64,000 bases of DNA from CAVQSS01 sp963746605. Its GTDB lineage: Bacteria; Desulfobacterota; RBG-13-43-22. Below, one piece after another: positions 47,119 to 56,500 of the stretch; within the stretch, counting starts at the first letter, position 1; every line of letters starts with the position of its first letter. Made by a program: the position numbers and the translations under genes. Location: NCBI GenBank assembly GCA_963746605.1, contig CAVVCH010000001.1:1-64000 (forward strand). Direction: 5' to 3'. The notes beneath the pieces were generated by a model. The model saw only the letters and a program-made list of their open reading frames with translations. It ran no database searches and was not told the origin of the DNA.

Positions 47119-48411
47119 CTAGGGGTAGATCCGATAAAGGGTTCGAGGGAAGGGAATGGTTTCCCGGACATGCTTCAATCCGCAGAGCCAAGCCACCATC
47201 CGTTCCAGACCCAGGCCGAACCCCCCGTGTGGAACCGAGCCGAAGCGGCGAAGATCCAGATACCAGTCCAGGTCCGTTTCCGAAAGGCCGTGTTCGGCCA
47301 TTCGCCGGGTCAGAAGTGAGAGGTCCTCCTCCCGCTGCGAGCCGCCCACCACCTCTCCGTATCCTTCCGGGGCCAGGAGATCCATGTTTAAGACCAGTCG
47401 ATCATCCTGGGGATCTCGTTTCATATAAAAAGCTTTACAGGCCGCCGGGTAGCGGTGAATAAAAAGAGGACGATCATAACAACTGGAAAGCGTCGTTTCG
47501 TCATCCGCCCCCAGATCCTCCCCGAAGGCCAAGGTCGTTCCCTTTTCCTGCAGCGTCTTCAGGGCTTCCTGATAGCTCAGTCGGGGAAAGGGTCGGGCCA
47601 TCCTTTCCAGGAGCCCCACGTCGCGTTCCAACTGCTGCAGTTCCTCACGGCGGGTCGAAAGCAGTCGCGCTACCAGGAAACAGACCATTTCTTCCACCAG
47701 TCCCATCAATTCTTCCAACTGAACGAAAGCGATTTCCGGTTCCACCATCCAGAATTCGGTCAGATGGCGGCGGGTTTTGGATTTTTCCGCTCGAAAAGCC
47801 GGCCCGAAACAATAGACCTTTCCGAAAGCCATAGCTCCGGCTTCCATATACAGTTGGCCGCTTTGGGACAAATAGGCCGGCCCCAGATCAAAATACGGCG
47901 TTTCAAAAAGGGTGCTGGTCCCTTCGCAAGCCGCACCGGTCAAGATCGGGGCGGTCAGTTCAATGAATCCCCGGTCGTTCAAGAAGTCCCGAATGGAGCG
48001 GGAGATTTCATGCCGGATCTTTAGAATGGCCTGTTGCCGGGAAGAGCGTAGCCAGAGATGGCGGTGCTCCATCAGGAAGGCGGTTCCATGGTCCTTGGGA
48101 GTGATGGGATAATCCTCGGCCCGCTGAAAAATAAACAGGTCCTCGATTTCCATTTCCACCCCTCCCGGGGCCCGGTGATCGGGTTTGAGCGTACCGGTGA
48201 GTCTCAGCGAGGATTCGATGGTTACCTGATCAAAGCGGCGAACAATCTCAGGGGCCGCCCGTTCGGTAACCAAGACCCCCTGCAATAGCCCGGTGCCGTC
48301 CCGCAACACCAGAAAACGAATCCGCCCGCTGGATCGTTTATGGGTCACCCAGCCCTGAACACTTACGGTTTGATTCAGGTACTGCGGTCCCTGAGCGATG
48401 GAAATGATCAT
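47119..48411 (-). CDS. asnS: asparaginyl-tRNA synthetase
   Basis: About 430 residues; class IIb aminoacyl-tRNA synthetase. ATG 48409-48411 (MIISIAQGPQYLNQTV) is chosen because the anticodon-binding OB domain starts there; the frame is open to 48474 but overlaps the upstream gene. Motif 1 region is FIELTAPILTGAACEGTSTLF, motif 2 FGPAFRAEKSKTRRHLTEFW, motif 3 GGFGLGLERMVAWLCG, and FMMVEPE-type residues appear as WMVEPEIAF. Asn rather than Asp specificity is inferred from the AACEG and FRAEKSKTRRHL context. Confidence 0.93.
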   Translation of the reverse strand: MIISIAQGPQYLNQTVSVQGWVTHKRSSGRIRFLVLRDGTGLLQGVLVTERAAPEIVRRFDQVTIESSLRLTGTLKPDHRAPGGVEMEIEDLFIFQRAEDYPITPKDHGTAFLMEHRHLWLRSSRQQAILKIRHEISRSIRDFLNDRGFIELTAPILTGAACEGTSTLFETPYFDLGPAYLSQSGQLYMEAGAMAFGKVYCFGPAFRAEKSKTRRHLTEFWMVEPEIAFVQLEELMGLVEEMVCFLVARLLSTRREELQQLERDVGLLERMARPFPRLSYQEALKTLQEKGTTLAFGEDLGADDETTLSSCYDRPLFIHRYPAACKAFYMKRDPQDDRLVLNMDLLAPEGYGEVVGGSQREEDLSLLTRRMAEHGLSETDLDWYLDLRRFGSVPHGGFGLGLERMVAWLCGLKHVRETIPFPRTLYRIYP

Positions 48412-48425
48412 GGCCGAAAGGGATC

Positions 48426-49364
48426 TCAGAGCAGGATTTGGATGGACGAACGTTCCCGCAATTTGAGCAGCCACTGACCCGCCCGGGCCTCGACTTCCTC
48501 CTGGTAAAGCTTTTCCTGGATTTGGTCCCGGGCTTCTTCGAGGCTGACGGCTTTGCTGGTCTCCCGCTTCACCAACTGAACCAGCCTCCAGCCCTCGGGA
48601 AGATCCAGCGGCGGGGTGGTCTCGCCGGGTTTAAGGGCCGCCAGGGCCTGCGCCAAAGAGGGATCGATTTCCGCTAGAGGGAAAAGACCCAGATCGCCCC
48701 CCTGGGAGGCGGAAGGATCCTTGGAAAATTTCTTGGCCAGGGAGGCGAAGGATTCCCCTTGCCGGAGGAGGGCGGCGATTTCCTCGATTCTGATCTTGGC
48801 CGCCTCCGGGCTGGGATAATCGGAGTTCAGGATAACGATCTGGGCCAACTGGAGCCGCTCGCCTGCTTCAAATTTGGATCTATTTTTCTGGTAGTAGTCG
48901 TTGATCTGGGCTGCGGGAAAAATGATTTTACTGCCGATTTCACGACTGATCAGTCTGAAACGCAAAATCTGATCTTTCAGTCGCGCGCGCAGGTCGTCCT
49001 CCTTCATTCCCTCCTTGGCCAGGGCGGCGGCGAATGCCTGGGGGTCACTTAATCCCTGATCGTTTCGAATCCGGTCGATAGCCTTGTCGACATCTTCCTT
49101 GCTAACCTGCAGATTGAGCTTGCGGATCTGATCGGCCATTAATTTTTCGTCGATCATTTGAAACAGGACTTGTTTTTGAAACTCCGGGCCCTGGGGGGGC
49201 GTTCCCGGTGGAAGGATCTGTCCCATCTTTTTTTCCAGTTCCACCCAGGTAATGATTTCATTGTTGACCACCGCCACGATGCGATTGGCCACCTCGGCCT
49301 GAACGGCAACGAGGGATCCCCACCCAATAAGCAACACCGCGGCCAAAGATCGGATGGGGAGCAT
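48426..49364 (-). CDS. SurA/PpiC-type peptidyl-prolyl isomerase chaperone
   Basis: About 312 residues, from ATG 49362-49364 after AAGGAA. The signal peptide (LAAVLLIGWGSLVAVQA) is followed by a SurA N-terminal domain (NRIVAVVNNEIITWVELEKK, FQMIDEKLMADQIRKLNL). One parvulin-like PPIase domain follows (LQLAQIVILNSDYPSPEAA, FASLAKKFSKDPSASQGGDL, LPEGWRLVQLVKRE). It would help fold outer-membrane proteins such as the barrel protein encoded at 8.2 kb. It precedes asnS by 14 bases. Confidence 0.88.
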   Translation of the reverse strand: MLPIRSLAAVLLIGWGSLVAVQAEVANRIVAVVNNEIITWVELEKKMGQILPPGTPPQGPEFQKQVLFQMIDEKLMADQIRKLNLQVSKEDVDKAIDRIRNDQGLSDPQAFAAALAKEGMKEDDLRARLKDQILRFRLISREIGSKIIFPAAQINDYYQKNRSKFEAGERLQLAQIVILNSDYPSPEAAKIRIEEIAALLRQGESFASLAKKFSKDPSASQGGDLGLFPLAEIDPSLAQALAALKPGETTPPLDLPEGWRLVQLVKRETSKAVSLEEARDQIQEKLYQEEVEARAGQWLLKLRERSSIQILL

Positions 49365-49443
49365 ATTCCTTTTCCGGCGAATGGTCAAAAAGGAAGGGCT
49401 AACAGATCCGGGCCTTTCCCGGGTGGCCTGCCTGCGCCGGCAA

Positions 49444-50079
49444 CTAATCCGCAATCTCATAACCCGCCTTTTTTAATTCCTGAATGGCCTCTTCCCGCTG
49501 CCCGGATTTGATCCGGATATAAACGCGCAACAGGTCCGTGGTTCTCCGCGGCAAAGAGAACATGCTGATGATGTTGATCCCTAATTTTTCCACCAGGGTG
49601 ACGATTTTCCCAAAGGTCCCCGGTTGCAGATCCACGTTTTCCAGGGAGATGATCTCGTTTTTGGCATCGGTCCCGAAAAGCTGGATCATGGCCCGGGCGA
49701 TCTGGGTCTCGGTGACGATGCCCACCAGCCGTCCCTGGTCGTCTACCACCGGAAATCCCCCGATCCCCTTTTCCACGCCCCGAACGATGGCGTCGATCAC
49801 GGTATCTTCCGGGGAAACGGTGATCACGTTCTTTTTCATCAGATCCTTGATCTTGATTTTCATGATCAGATAATTCAACTCGTGAATACTCAGCGAGGTA
49901 GCGGAGGAAGGGGCCGCCTCGATGAGGTTGCGAAAAGTTACCATCCCCACCAGTTTCCCTTTTTCCACCACCGGCAGTCGCCGAATTTTATTTTCTTTCA
50001 TGATCTTCTGGGCTTCTACGGCCAGGGTTTCCGGGGAAACCGTAATAGGGTCTTTGGTCATCCAGTGTTTTACTTTCAT
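49444..50079 (-). CDS. tandem CBS-domain protein with C-terminal ACT-like domain
   Basis: A 211-residue regulatory protein. CBS1 (about 1-55: VKHWMTKDPITVSPETLA, RRLPVVEKGKLVGMVT) and CBS2 (about 75-135: IKDLMKKNVITVSPEDTV, GGFPVVDDQGRLVGIVTE) usually bind adenine nucleotides. The C-terminal 70 residues (GTFGKIVTLVEKLGINIISM) are ACT-like. It may act as a nucleotide or amino-acid sensor. It lies 79 bases upstream of the SurA-like gene on the same strand. Specific role unknown. Confidence 0.88.
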   Translation of the reverse strand: MKVKHWMTKDPITVSPETLAVEAQKIMKENKIRRLPVVEKGKLVGMVTFRNLIEAAPSSATSLSIHELNYLIMKIKIKDLMKKNVITVSPEDTVIDAIVRGVEKGIGGFPVVDDQGRLVGIVTETQIARAMIQLFGTDAKNEIISLENVDLQPGTFGKIVTLVEKLGINIISMFSLPRRTTDLLRVYIRIKSGQREEAIQELKKAGYEIAD

Positions 50080-50296
50080 CTATTCCCTCCTTGGTGTCGA
50101 ATCTTCGGGCCTTTTAGATTCTTACATCCATTGTTTGATGTTCTGAGAACTTGTCTCTAAAAATGGATGTAAGAATCTAAAAATATTTCAAATTATTTTT
50201 GGCTAGCAACTTTCCTTGAATTTTCTTTTAGTTATTAGCAAAAAAACCAAATTCGGTCAACAAAAATGACAGACTCGCAAAAAGTCCGTCAGTTTC

Positions 50297-50396
50297 GTAG
50301 GGGAGGGGTTAACCCCCTCCCGAGCTTGGGAATTCAAGGATTCAGATTTCGTGCGGTCGTCTTGGTGGTGTGGGAGGGGATTAACCCCTCCCCTAC
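50297..50396. repeat. inverted-terminus repeat, family D copy 1
   Basis: A 100-bp element bounded by GTAGGGGAGGGGTTAA and its inverse TTAACCCCTCCCCTAC, with inner CCCTCCCGAGCTTGGGAATT. Two more copies lie at 58368-58477 (inverted) and 61299-61408. A family C fragment, GACTCGCAAAAAGTCCGTCA, sits just upstream (50273-50292). Together these fill the 348-bp gap; at 50100-50180 a short inverted pair CATTTTTAGAGACAAGTT/ATGGATGTAAGAATC is also seen but unexplained. Confidence 0.88.
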
Positions 50397-50427
50397 TCTT
50401 TGAACCCTGCTTTTGGCTATTTTCGTT

Positions 50428-51075
50428 TCAAACGGCGTAGAATTTGACGGCCGGCAACTCGAGACAGGTCAGACGGTTTCCGTAGACCGCTCCCGTGTCA
50501 ATCCCGATCCGCTGGTTGTGGATAAACGGCTGCGGAAAAGGGGTATGTCCGAAAACAATCTTCTTCCCAAAGTCGTAATCGGAATAAAAGAATTCCTCTC
50601 GAATCCAGATTAAATCGAAAAGATCCTGGTTCTCCAAAGCGATACCGCTGCGTAACCCGGCATGGACAAAGACATAATCCTCCCATTCAAAATAGGGGCG
50701 CAGGGATCGATAAAAGTCCTGGTGGGCGTCGGGCAGCCAGGATTTATGCGTTCCCGAAAAACCAGGGGACTGAGATCCCACGTAACTGCGCAGGGTTTTT
50801 TCTCCGCCGTTATAGAGAAAGGCATCCGGATTCAGGCCGTCGATGTATTCCAAGAGCATCTGTTCATGGTTGCCCAACAAAAAAACCGATTCCGGGAGTC
50901 TGATTTTCAGATCGACGAGGTAATCCACCACCTCCCGGGAGTGATCTCCGCGGTCGATATAATCACCGATAAAAACCAGCAGGTCCTGATGGGGATTGAT
51001 TTTTATCATGTTCATCAGGGGAACTAATTTATCCAGACAACCGTGGATATCCCCGATAGCAAAAACGCGTTCCAT
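50428..51075 (-). CDS. metallophosphoesterase (serine/threonine phosphatase-like)
   Basis: A 215-residue bacterial PPP-type phosphoesterase. The metal-binding motifs are complete: FAIGDIHGC (about 5-13), FIGDYIDRGDHSREV, LLGNHEQMLLEYIDG, FVHAGLRSG and the C-terminal VFGHTPFPQPFI with IDTGAVYGNRLTCLEL. These fit the PrpA/PrpB-, ApaH-like group; the substrate could be phosphoproteins or dinucleotides. Upstream is a GC-rich, structured-looking region; downstream a family D repeat begins 30 bases past the stop. Confidence 0.9.
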   Translation of the reverse strand: MERVFAIGDIHGCLDKLVPLMNMIKINPHQDLLVFIGDYIDRGDHSREVVDYLVDLKIRLPESVFLLGNHEQMLLEYIDGLNPDAFLYNGGEKTLRSYVGSQSPGFSGTHKSWLPDAHQDFYRSLRPYFEWEDYVFVHAGLRSGIALENQDLFDLIWIREEFFYSDYDFGKKIVFGHTPFPQPFIHNQRIGIDTGAVYGNRLTCLELPAVKFYAV

Positions 51076-51340
51076 AGTTTTCTATTAACCTTGCCAAGTC
51101 CTTTACGCCGCCCTTCCCCGCTGACACATCGCAAGTCGACCATTTAGGCGACCCAAGTAAGCAGACGAATAAAAGGCGCCACACCCAAACCGCGCTGTCC
51201 GGAGGGGCTCCTTCGCCGAAACGGGAGGTATAGGCCGGCTTCGATCGAATTAATCTAACACAATTTGCCGAACCGGAAAAGAGGAAAGGCCTTTTCCCTT
51301 TTTTATTAATGAGTTAATGGAAAAAAGGCCGGCCTTTTTG
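51076..51340. other. intergenic region with structured-looking GC-rich stretch and palindromes
   Basis: 349 bp without a gene between two divergent genes. On the minus strand 51076-51250 is GC-rich with several short complementary stretches (GGAGCCCCTCC, GTTTGGGTGTGGCGCC, GGGTCGCC) and could be a leader or small RNA for the phosphatase gene, but no known RNA family can be assigned by eye. Further right are two GGCC-centred palindromes: GGAAAGGCCTTTTCC (51283-51297) and the perfect AAAAAGGCCGGCCTTTTT (51322-51339), the latter abutting the ino1 -35 box. Confidence 0.35.
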
Positions 51341-51341
51341 G

Positions 51342-51369
51342 TTGATTTTTATTTCGAAGGGATTATAAT
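51342..51369 (+). promoter_or_regulatory. sigma-70-type promoter for the inositol-phosphate synthase gene
   Basis: TTGATT (51342-51347) and TATAAT (51364-51369) with a 16-bp spacer, 56 bp upstream of the start codon. A perfect 18-bp palindrome ends three bases before the -35 box and could be an operator or hairpin. Confidence 0.5.
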
Positions 51370-51424
51370 CGGGTCCGTTCAGGTATCAGCGCTCCCTTTG
51401 AATGTGAGGATTGGAGGATGTTGA

Positions 51425-52618
51425 ATGGGTAAGGGCAAGATCAGGACGGCCATCTGCGGTTTGGGAAACTGTGCCAGCGCGCTGATTCAAGGCATCGAAT
51501 ATTATCGCCAGAATCCCACGGTTCATCTGGGGTTGATGCACAAAAACCTGGGGGGGTACGATCCGGAGGACATCGAGGTGGTTGCCGCTTTTGACATCGA
51601 TCGCCGAAAAGTGGGCCGCCCTCTCCAGGAAGCCGTATTCGCCCCGCCGAACTGCGTCATTTCCATCTGGAAAGACCTTCCCGATTACGGGGTCACGGTC
51701 CAAATGGGCCCTCCTTTGGATGGAGTGGCCCCGCATATGCTGGAATATCCGCCGGAGCGGACCTTTCTGCCGGCCGACGAACAACCGGTGGAGGTCGAAC
51801 GGGTCCTGAAGGAAACCCGGACAGACATCCTCGTTAATTATCTGCCGGTGGGTTCCCGCGAGGCCACCCGCTACTATGCCCGTTGCTGCTTGGCGGCCGG
51901 GGTTAGTTTAGTCAATTGCATTCCTGAATTTATTGCCTCCAGCCCGGAATGGGCCAATCAATTCGAGCAAAAAGGGATCCCTCTGGTGGGAGATGATATC
52001 AAATCCCAGGTGGGGGCAACCATCATCCACCGGGTCCTGGCCCATCTCTTTGAAGAAAGGGGCGCCCGGATACTGCGGACCTACCAACTGAACACCGGCG
52101 GGAATACGGATTTCCTGAATATGTTGGAACGATCCCGTTTGAAAAATAAAAAAATATCCAAAACCGAGGCGGTGCAATCCCAACTGAACATCCCGCTGGC
52201 CGATGACAATATCCACATCGGTCCTTCCGATTATGTTCCCTGGCAGGGAGACAATAAAGTCTGCTTCCTGCGACTGGAAGCCGTCAATTTCTGCGGAGTG
52301 CCCTTTGAATTGGAGGCCCGCTTGTCGGTTCAGGATTCCCCCAACAGCGCCGGCGTGGTCATTGACGCGGTGCGCTATTGCCGGCTCGCCCGGGACCGGG
52401 GAGAAGCCGGTGTGTTGCTGCCGGCCGCCGCCTATTTCATGAAACATCCCCCCCTTCAGATGGAGGAGGCGAAGGCGCAGACGCCAATTAGAAGATTACT
52501 TGACCAGGGACTTCACCGTTGCTCCGGGAAAGTAAACTGGGTCAACTATACCTCCAATGGGTGGAAGCCTATCCGACCGCCCTACTCCACCGTAACTCCT
52601 TCCGCCCCAACCAGTTGA
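51425..52618 (+). CDS. ino1: myo-inositol-1-phosphate synthase (short actinobacterial/archaeal type), frameshifted C-terminus
   Basis: Converts glucose 6-phosphate to L-myo-inositol 1-phosphate with NAD. The Rossmann opening is AICGLGNCASALIQGIEYY, then VNYLPVGSREATRYYARCCL, VGDDIKSQVGATIIHRVLA and LNTGGNTDFLNMLERSRLKN KKISK-type catalytic lysines. The ORF as read ends at 52618 with a non-homologous tail. In the adjacent frame the sequence after about 52482 reads QLEDYLTRDFTVAPGK then TAA at 52533-52535, so a one-base indel probably replaced the true end. The next gene starts at 52519, overlapping the true stop. Together they suggest an inositol phospholipid pathway. Confidence 0.88.
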   Translation: MGKGKIRTAICGLGNCASALIQGIEYYRQNPTVHLGLMHKNLGGYDPEDIEVVAAFDIDRRKVGRPLQEAVFAPPNCVISIWKDLPDYGVTVQMGPPLDGVAPHMLEYPPERTFLPADEQPVEVERVLKETRTDILVNYLPVGSREATRYYARCCLAAGVSLVNCIPEFIASSPEWANQFEQKGIPLVGDDIKSQVGATIIHRVLAHLFEERGARILRTYQLNTGGNTDFLNMLERSRLKNKKISKTEAVQSQLNIPLADDNIHIGPSDYVPWQGDNKVCFLRLEAVNFCGVPFELEARLSVQDSPNSAGVVIDAVRYCRLARDRGEAGVLLPAAAYFMKHPPLQMEEAKAQTPIRRLLDQGLHRCSGKVNWVNYTSNGWKPIRPPYSTVTPSAPTS

Positions 52619-53163
52619 CCTTTTCGGCCCTTTTTCTCAGTGTCTTGGCCATTCCGGCCTTCATCCATTCCTTTTGGCTGGGAGGGCTGACCGTTTTGAT
52701 CGCCGGCGTCCTGGATACCCTGGACGGGGCTCTGGCGCGAAAAGCCGGGCAGGCTTCTCCTTCAGGGGCCTTCCTGGATTCCGTCTTGGATCGTTGCGGT
52801 GATTTTTTTATCTACCTGGGCCTCTGGGCGGCCGTGGGCCTTCGGGTTCCTCGCTTTTTTTTATGGACTACCCTGCTGATTTTTTTCTGCATCCAGGGGT
52901 CGTACCTGGTCAGCTATGCCCGGGCCCGGGGAGAAGCACTGGGGGTATCCACCTCCGCTGGATTCTTCGCCCGGGCTGAACGTCTGGTATTCCTGGGAGT
53001 GGGTTCGATAGTCAACGACCTTTTGCGGCTGGTCTGGCCCCATAGACCCTGGATCGAGGAGCAGGGATTCATGGTCGGATTGCTTCTGCTGTTGGCCCTG
53101 GGCGTCCATCTTTCAGCCCTGAAGCGGATGGTCGAGGTCTTCAGGCGTCTGAAGGCTGGTTGA
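52519..53163 (+). CDS. CDP-alcohol phosphatidyltransferase
   Basis: About 214 residues, TTG start at 52519, overlapping the reconstructed end of ino1 by 17 bases. The family signature D-x2-D-G-x2-A-R-x8-G-x3-D-x3-D is complete in DTLDGALARKAGQASPSG followed by AFLDSVLDR (about residues 66-92). Five to six membrane helices surround it (FSALFLSVLAIPAFIHSFWL, LLIFFCIQGSYLVSY, MVGLLLLLALGVHL). Coupled to an inositol-phosphate synthase, it most likely joins CDP-diacylglycerol to inositol 1-phosphate (phosphatidylinositol-phosphate synthase); this substrate call is context inference. Confidence 0.85.
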   Translation: MLRESKLGQLYLQWVEAYPTALLHRNSFRPNQLTFSALFLSVLAIPAFIHSFWLGGLTVLIAGVLDTLDGALARKAGQASPSGAFLDSVLDRCGDFFIYLGLWAAVGLRVPRFFLWTTLLIFFCIQGSYLVSYARARGEALGVSTSAGFFARAERLVFLGVGSIVNDLLRLVWPHRPWIEEQGFMVGLLLLLALGVHLSALKRMVEVFRRLKAG

Positions 53164-53503
53164 GGATAAAAGACCGGATCAGCCCATACCCGCTGAAACG
53201 GAATTTTCTGACCGGTCCATGCTGCATGCTGATCGATTTGAATCATAAGTACCAGCCCTTCACTTATATGTCAATAAAGGCATAATAGGTTAATTTTTCA
53301 TCATAATTTTTTATTGCAATCGACCGAGGGATCAGATATACCACCTTTAAAAGCCTTATAAATCAATCCATCCTATTAGTCTAAATTATAACACTGAACG
53401 ATCGGAGGTGAGGTTGAATTCTGACGTTTGGCCTACTTTTCTAAGTTTCTTATAGTTACGGATCAACTAAATAATTTAACCATAAAACCAGAAAGGAAGG
53501 TGA
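53164..53503 (+). other. AT-rich leader upstream of the formate dehydrogenase operon
   Basis: 340 bp without a gene. It becomes AT-rich from 53230 onward and presumably contains the fdhAB promoter. I see no convincing sigma-54 or riboswitch motif and no repeat of families A-D here. A GAAAGGAAGG ribosome-binding site ends the stretch (53491-53500). Confidence 0.4.
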
Positions 53504-56500
53504 GTGAATATTATGGGCGTAACCCGAAGGGATTTTATCAAGATTAGTGGTGCCGGCGCTGCCGGACTGGTCCTGACCCAATTGGGTTTTGACCTTTCAC
53601 CCATCGAAACCTATGCCCAGGAGTTCAAACTCAAAGGGGCCAAGGAGACCACCACCGTCTGTTGTTACTGCTCAGTCGGTTGCGGGATGATCGTGCATAC
53701 TGACAGCCGTGGTCAGATCATCAACCTGGAAGGCGATCCCGAACACCCCATCAGCGAAGGCGCCCTTTGTGCCAAGGGGGCGTCATCCTACCAAATCGCT
53801 GTCAATGAAAATCGGCTCAAGAAGGTCCGCTACCGGGCCCCTTTCAGCGATAAATGGAAGGATGTCTCCTGGGAGTGGGCATTGGAGAAGATGGCTGCCA
53901 ACATCAAAAAGAGCCGGGAGGCGAGCTTTCAGCCCAAAAATGCTGCTGGCCAGGTGGTCAACCGGACCAACGGCATCGCCTCGGTGGGCAGCGCGGCCAT
54001 GGACAATGAAGAGTGCTGGCTGTACGCCAAGATGCTCCGGTCCCTGGGGCTGGTTTATATCGAACACCAGGCCCGTATCTGACACAGCGCTACGGTAGCG
54101 GCTCTGGGAGAGTCGTTCGGACGCGGCGCCATGACCAACCATTACATTGATTTTCGCAATGCCGACGTCATCCTGAACATGGGTGGCAATGTGGCTGAAA
54201 ATCATCCTGTTTCCTTCAAATGGATTCAGGCCGCCCAGGAGAAAGGGGCCGTCTTCATCCATGTGGACCCCCGCTATACCCGGACTTCCACCAAAGCGGA
54301 TATCTTCGTCCGCCTTCGTTCCGGGTCGGACATCGCTTTCCTGGGGGGCATGATCAAGTATATCATCGACAATAAACTGTACGATGAATTCTATGTCAAG
54401 AACTACACCAATGCCGGGTTTATGGTTAACCCGAAATACAACTTTAATGACGGCCTTTTTTCAGGCTATGATCCTCAGAAGCGGTCCTATGACGCCTCTA
54501 CCTGGGCACTGGAAAAGGACGAGGCCGGGATACCCAAACAGGACCCAACCCTGGCCGGCGACCGCTGCGTTTTTCAGCTTCTCAAAAAACACTATGACCG
54601 CTATACCCTGGACAAAGTGTCCGAGATCACCGGTACCCCGAAGGATGATTTGCTGAAGGTCTATCAGGCCTATGGGTCCACCGGAGCCCCGGACAAGGCC
54701 GGCACCGAACTGTACGCCATGGGCTGGACCCAGCACACCGTGGGGGTGCAGAATATCCGGGCCATGTGCATTATCCAGGGCCTCTTGGGAAACATGGGGA
54801 TCGCCGGCGGCGGGGTCAATGCCTTGCGCGGGGAATCGAATGTCCAAGGTTCCACCGATCAGGCCCTTTTGTTTCATCTCCTGCCCGGTTATCTGCCCAA
54901 TGCCAGGGCCCAGTGGGCTACGCTGGCCGACTATAACAAAACCACGCCGAGTTCCAAGGATCCCCGAAGCGTCAACTGGTGGAAGAACCGGCCCAAGTAT
55001 GTGGCCAGTTATTTAAAGACCATGTACGGCGACAAAGCCACCAAAGAAAATGACTTTGGTTACGGCTGGCTGCCCAAGCTGGAACCCACCCAGGACGCTT
55101 CCTGGCTGAACCTGTTCGACGAAATGTATAAAGGGGCCTTTACCGGTTTCCTGGCCTGGGGGATGAACCCGGCCTGTTCCGGAGCCCACGCCGGAAAGGT
55201 ACGCCAGGCCATGGCCAAGCTGGACTGGATGATCAACGTCAACGTCTTTGACAGTGAAACCGGCTCATTCTGGAAAGGCCCGGGGATGAATCCCAAAAAG
55301 ATCAAGACCGAGGTCTTTCAGTTGCCCTGCGCCGCCTCCATGGAAAAAGAAGGCAGCATCAGCAACAGCGGCCGCTTGATGCAATGGCGTTACAAAGCGG
55401 CCAATCCCCCCGGGGAGGCCAAGCCGGACGGCGACATCATGTATGAACTGTTCAAAAAGGTCCGGAGCCTTTACGCGAAGGATAAAGGAGTCCTGGCCGA
55501 TCCCATCGTAAATCTCAAATGGGACTATGAAACCAACGGCCATTTCGATATCCACAAGGTGGCCAAAGAGATCAACGGATATTTTCTGGAGGACGTGCCG
55601 GAACATCCCGTGGACAAGAAAGCCTACAAGAAGGGGACGCTGGTTCCCAGCTTTGTCTACCTTCTCGATGACGGCCGGACCTCCTCGGGCAACTGGGTTT
55701 ACTGCGCCAGTTACACCGAGGCCGGCAACATGGCCGCTCGAAGGAAGAAGACCGATCCTACCGGCTTGGGCCTTTACCCCGAATGGTCCTGGGCCTGGCC
55801 GGTCAACCGCCGGATCATCTACAACCGGGCCTCGGTGGATCTGGAGGGGAACCCTCGAAATCCCAAACGGGCCTTGCTGAAATGGGACGCTGAAGGGAAG
55901 AAGTGGGTCGGGGATATCCCTGACGGCCCGGCCCCGCCCATGGGCGATAAGGGGGTCTATCCCTTTATCATGAAGCCCGACGGGCTGCTGGCGCTCTTCG
56001 GTCCCGGTCTGAAGGATGGGCCCTTTCCGGAACACTACGAGCCCCTGGAATGCCCCATCGAGAAGAATCCCATGTCCGGCCAGATGATCAACCCGGTCGT
56101 TAAACTGTTTAAGGAGGGCATGGATAAGTTTGCCTCTTGTGATCCCAAATATCCCTTCGTCTGCAGCACCTACCGGGTGACCGAACACTGGCAGACCGGG
56201 GTTTTAACCCGCTGGCTTCCCTGGCTGATCGAAGCCGAACCACAATGTTTTGTGGAAATGAGCCTGGAACTGGGCAAGCTGAAGGGGATTAAGAACGGCG
56301 AAATGGTGATGGTTTCGACCCAACGGGGAGCGGTAGAGGCCGTGGCCATCGTCACCAGCCGCTTGAAACCCTTTCAGGTGGCGGGACAGACCATCCATCA
56401 GATTGGCCTGCCCTACCATTTCGGCTGGCTTCATCCCAAAAAAGGCGGGGACAGCGCCAACCTGTTGACCCCGACGGTGGGCGATCCCAATACCATGATT

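Noticed and set aside
54080..54082. Stop codon splitting fdhA into two genes
   Set aside because: Same frame on both sides, catalytic Sec context and a following hairpin make it a recoded UGA, not a truncation.
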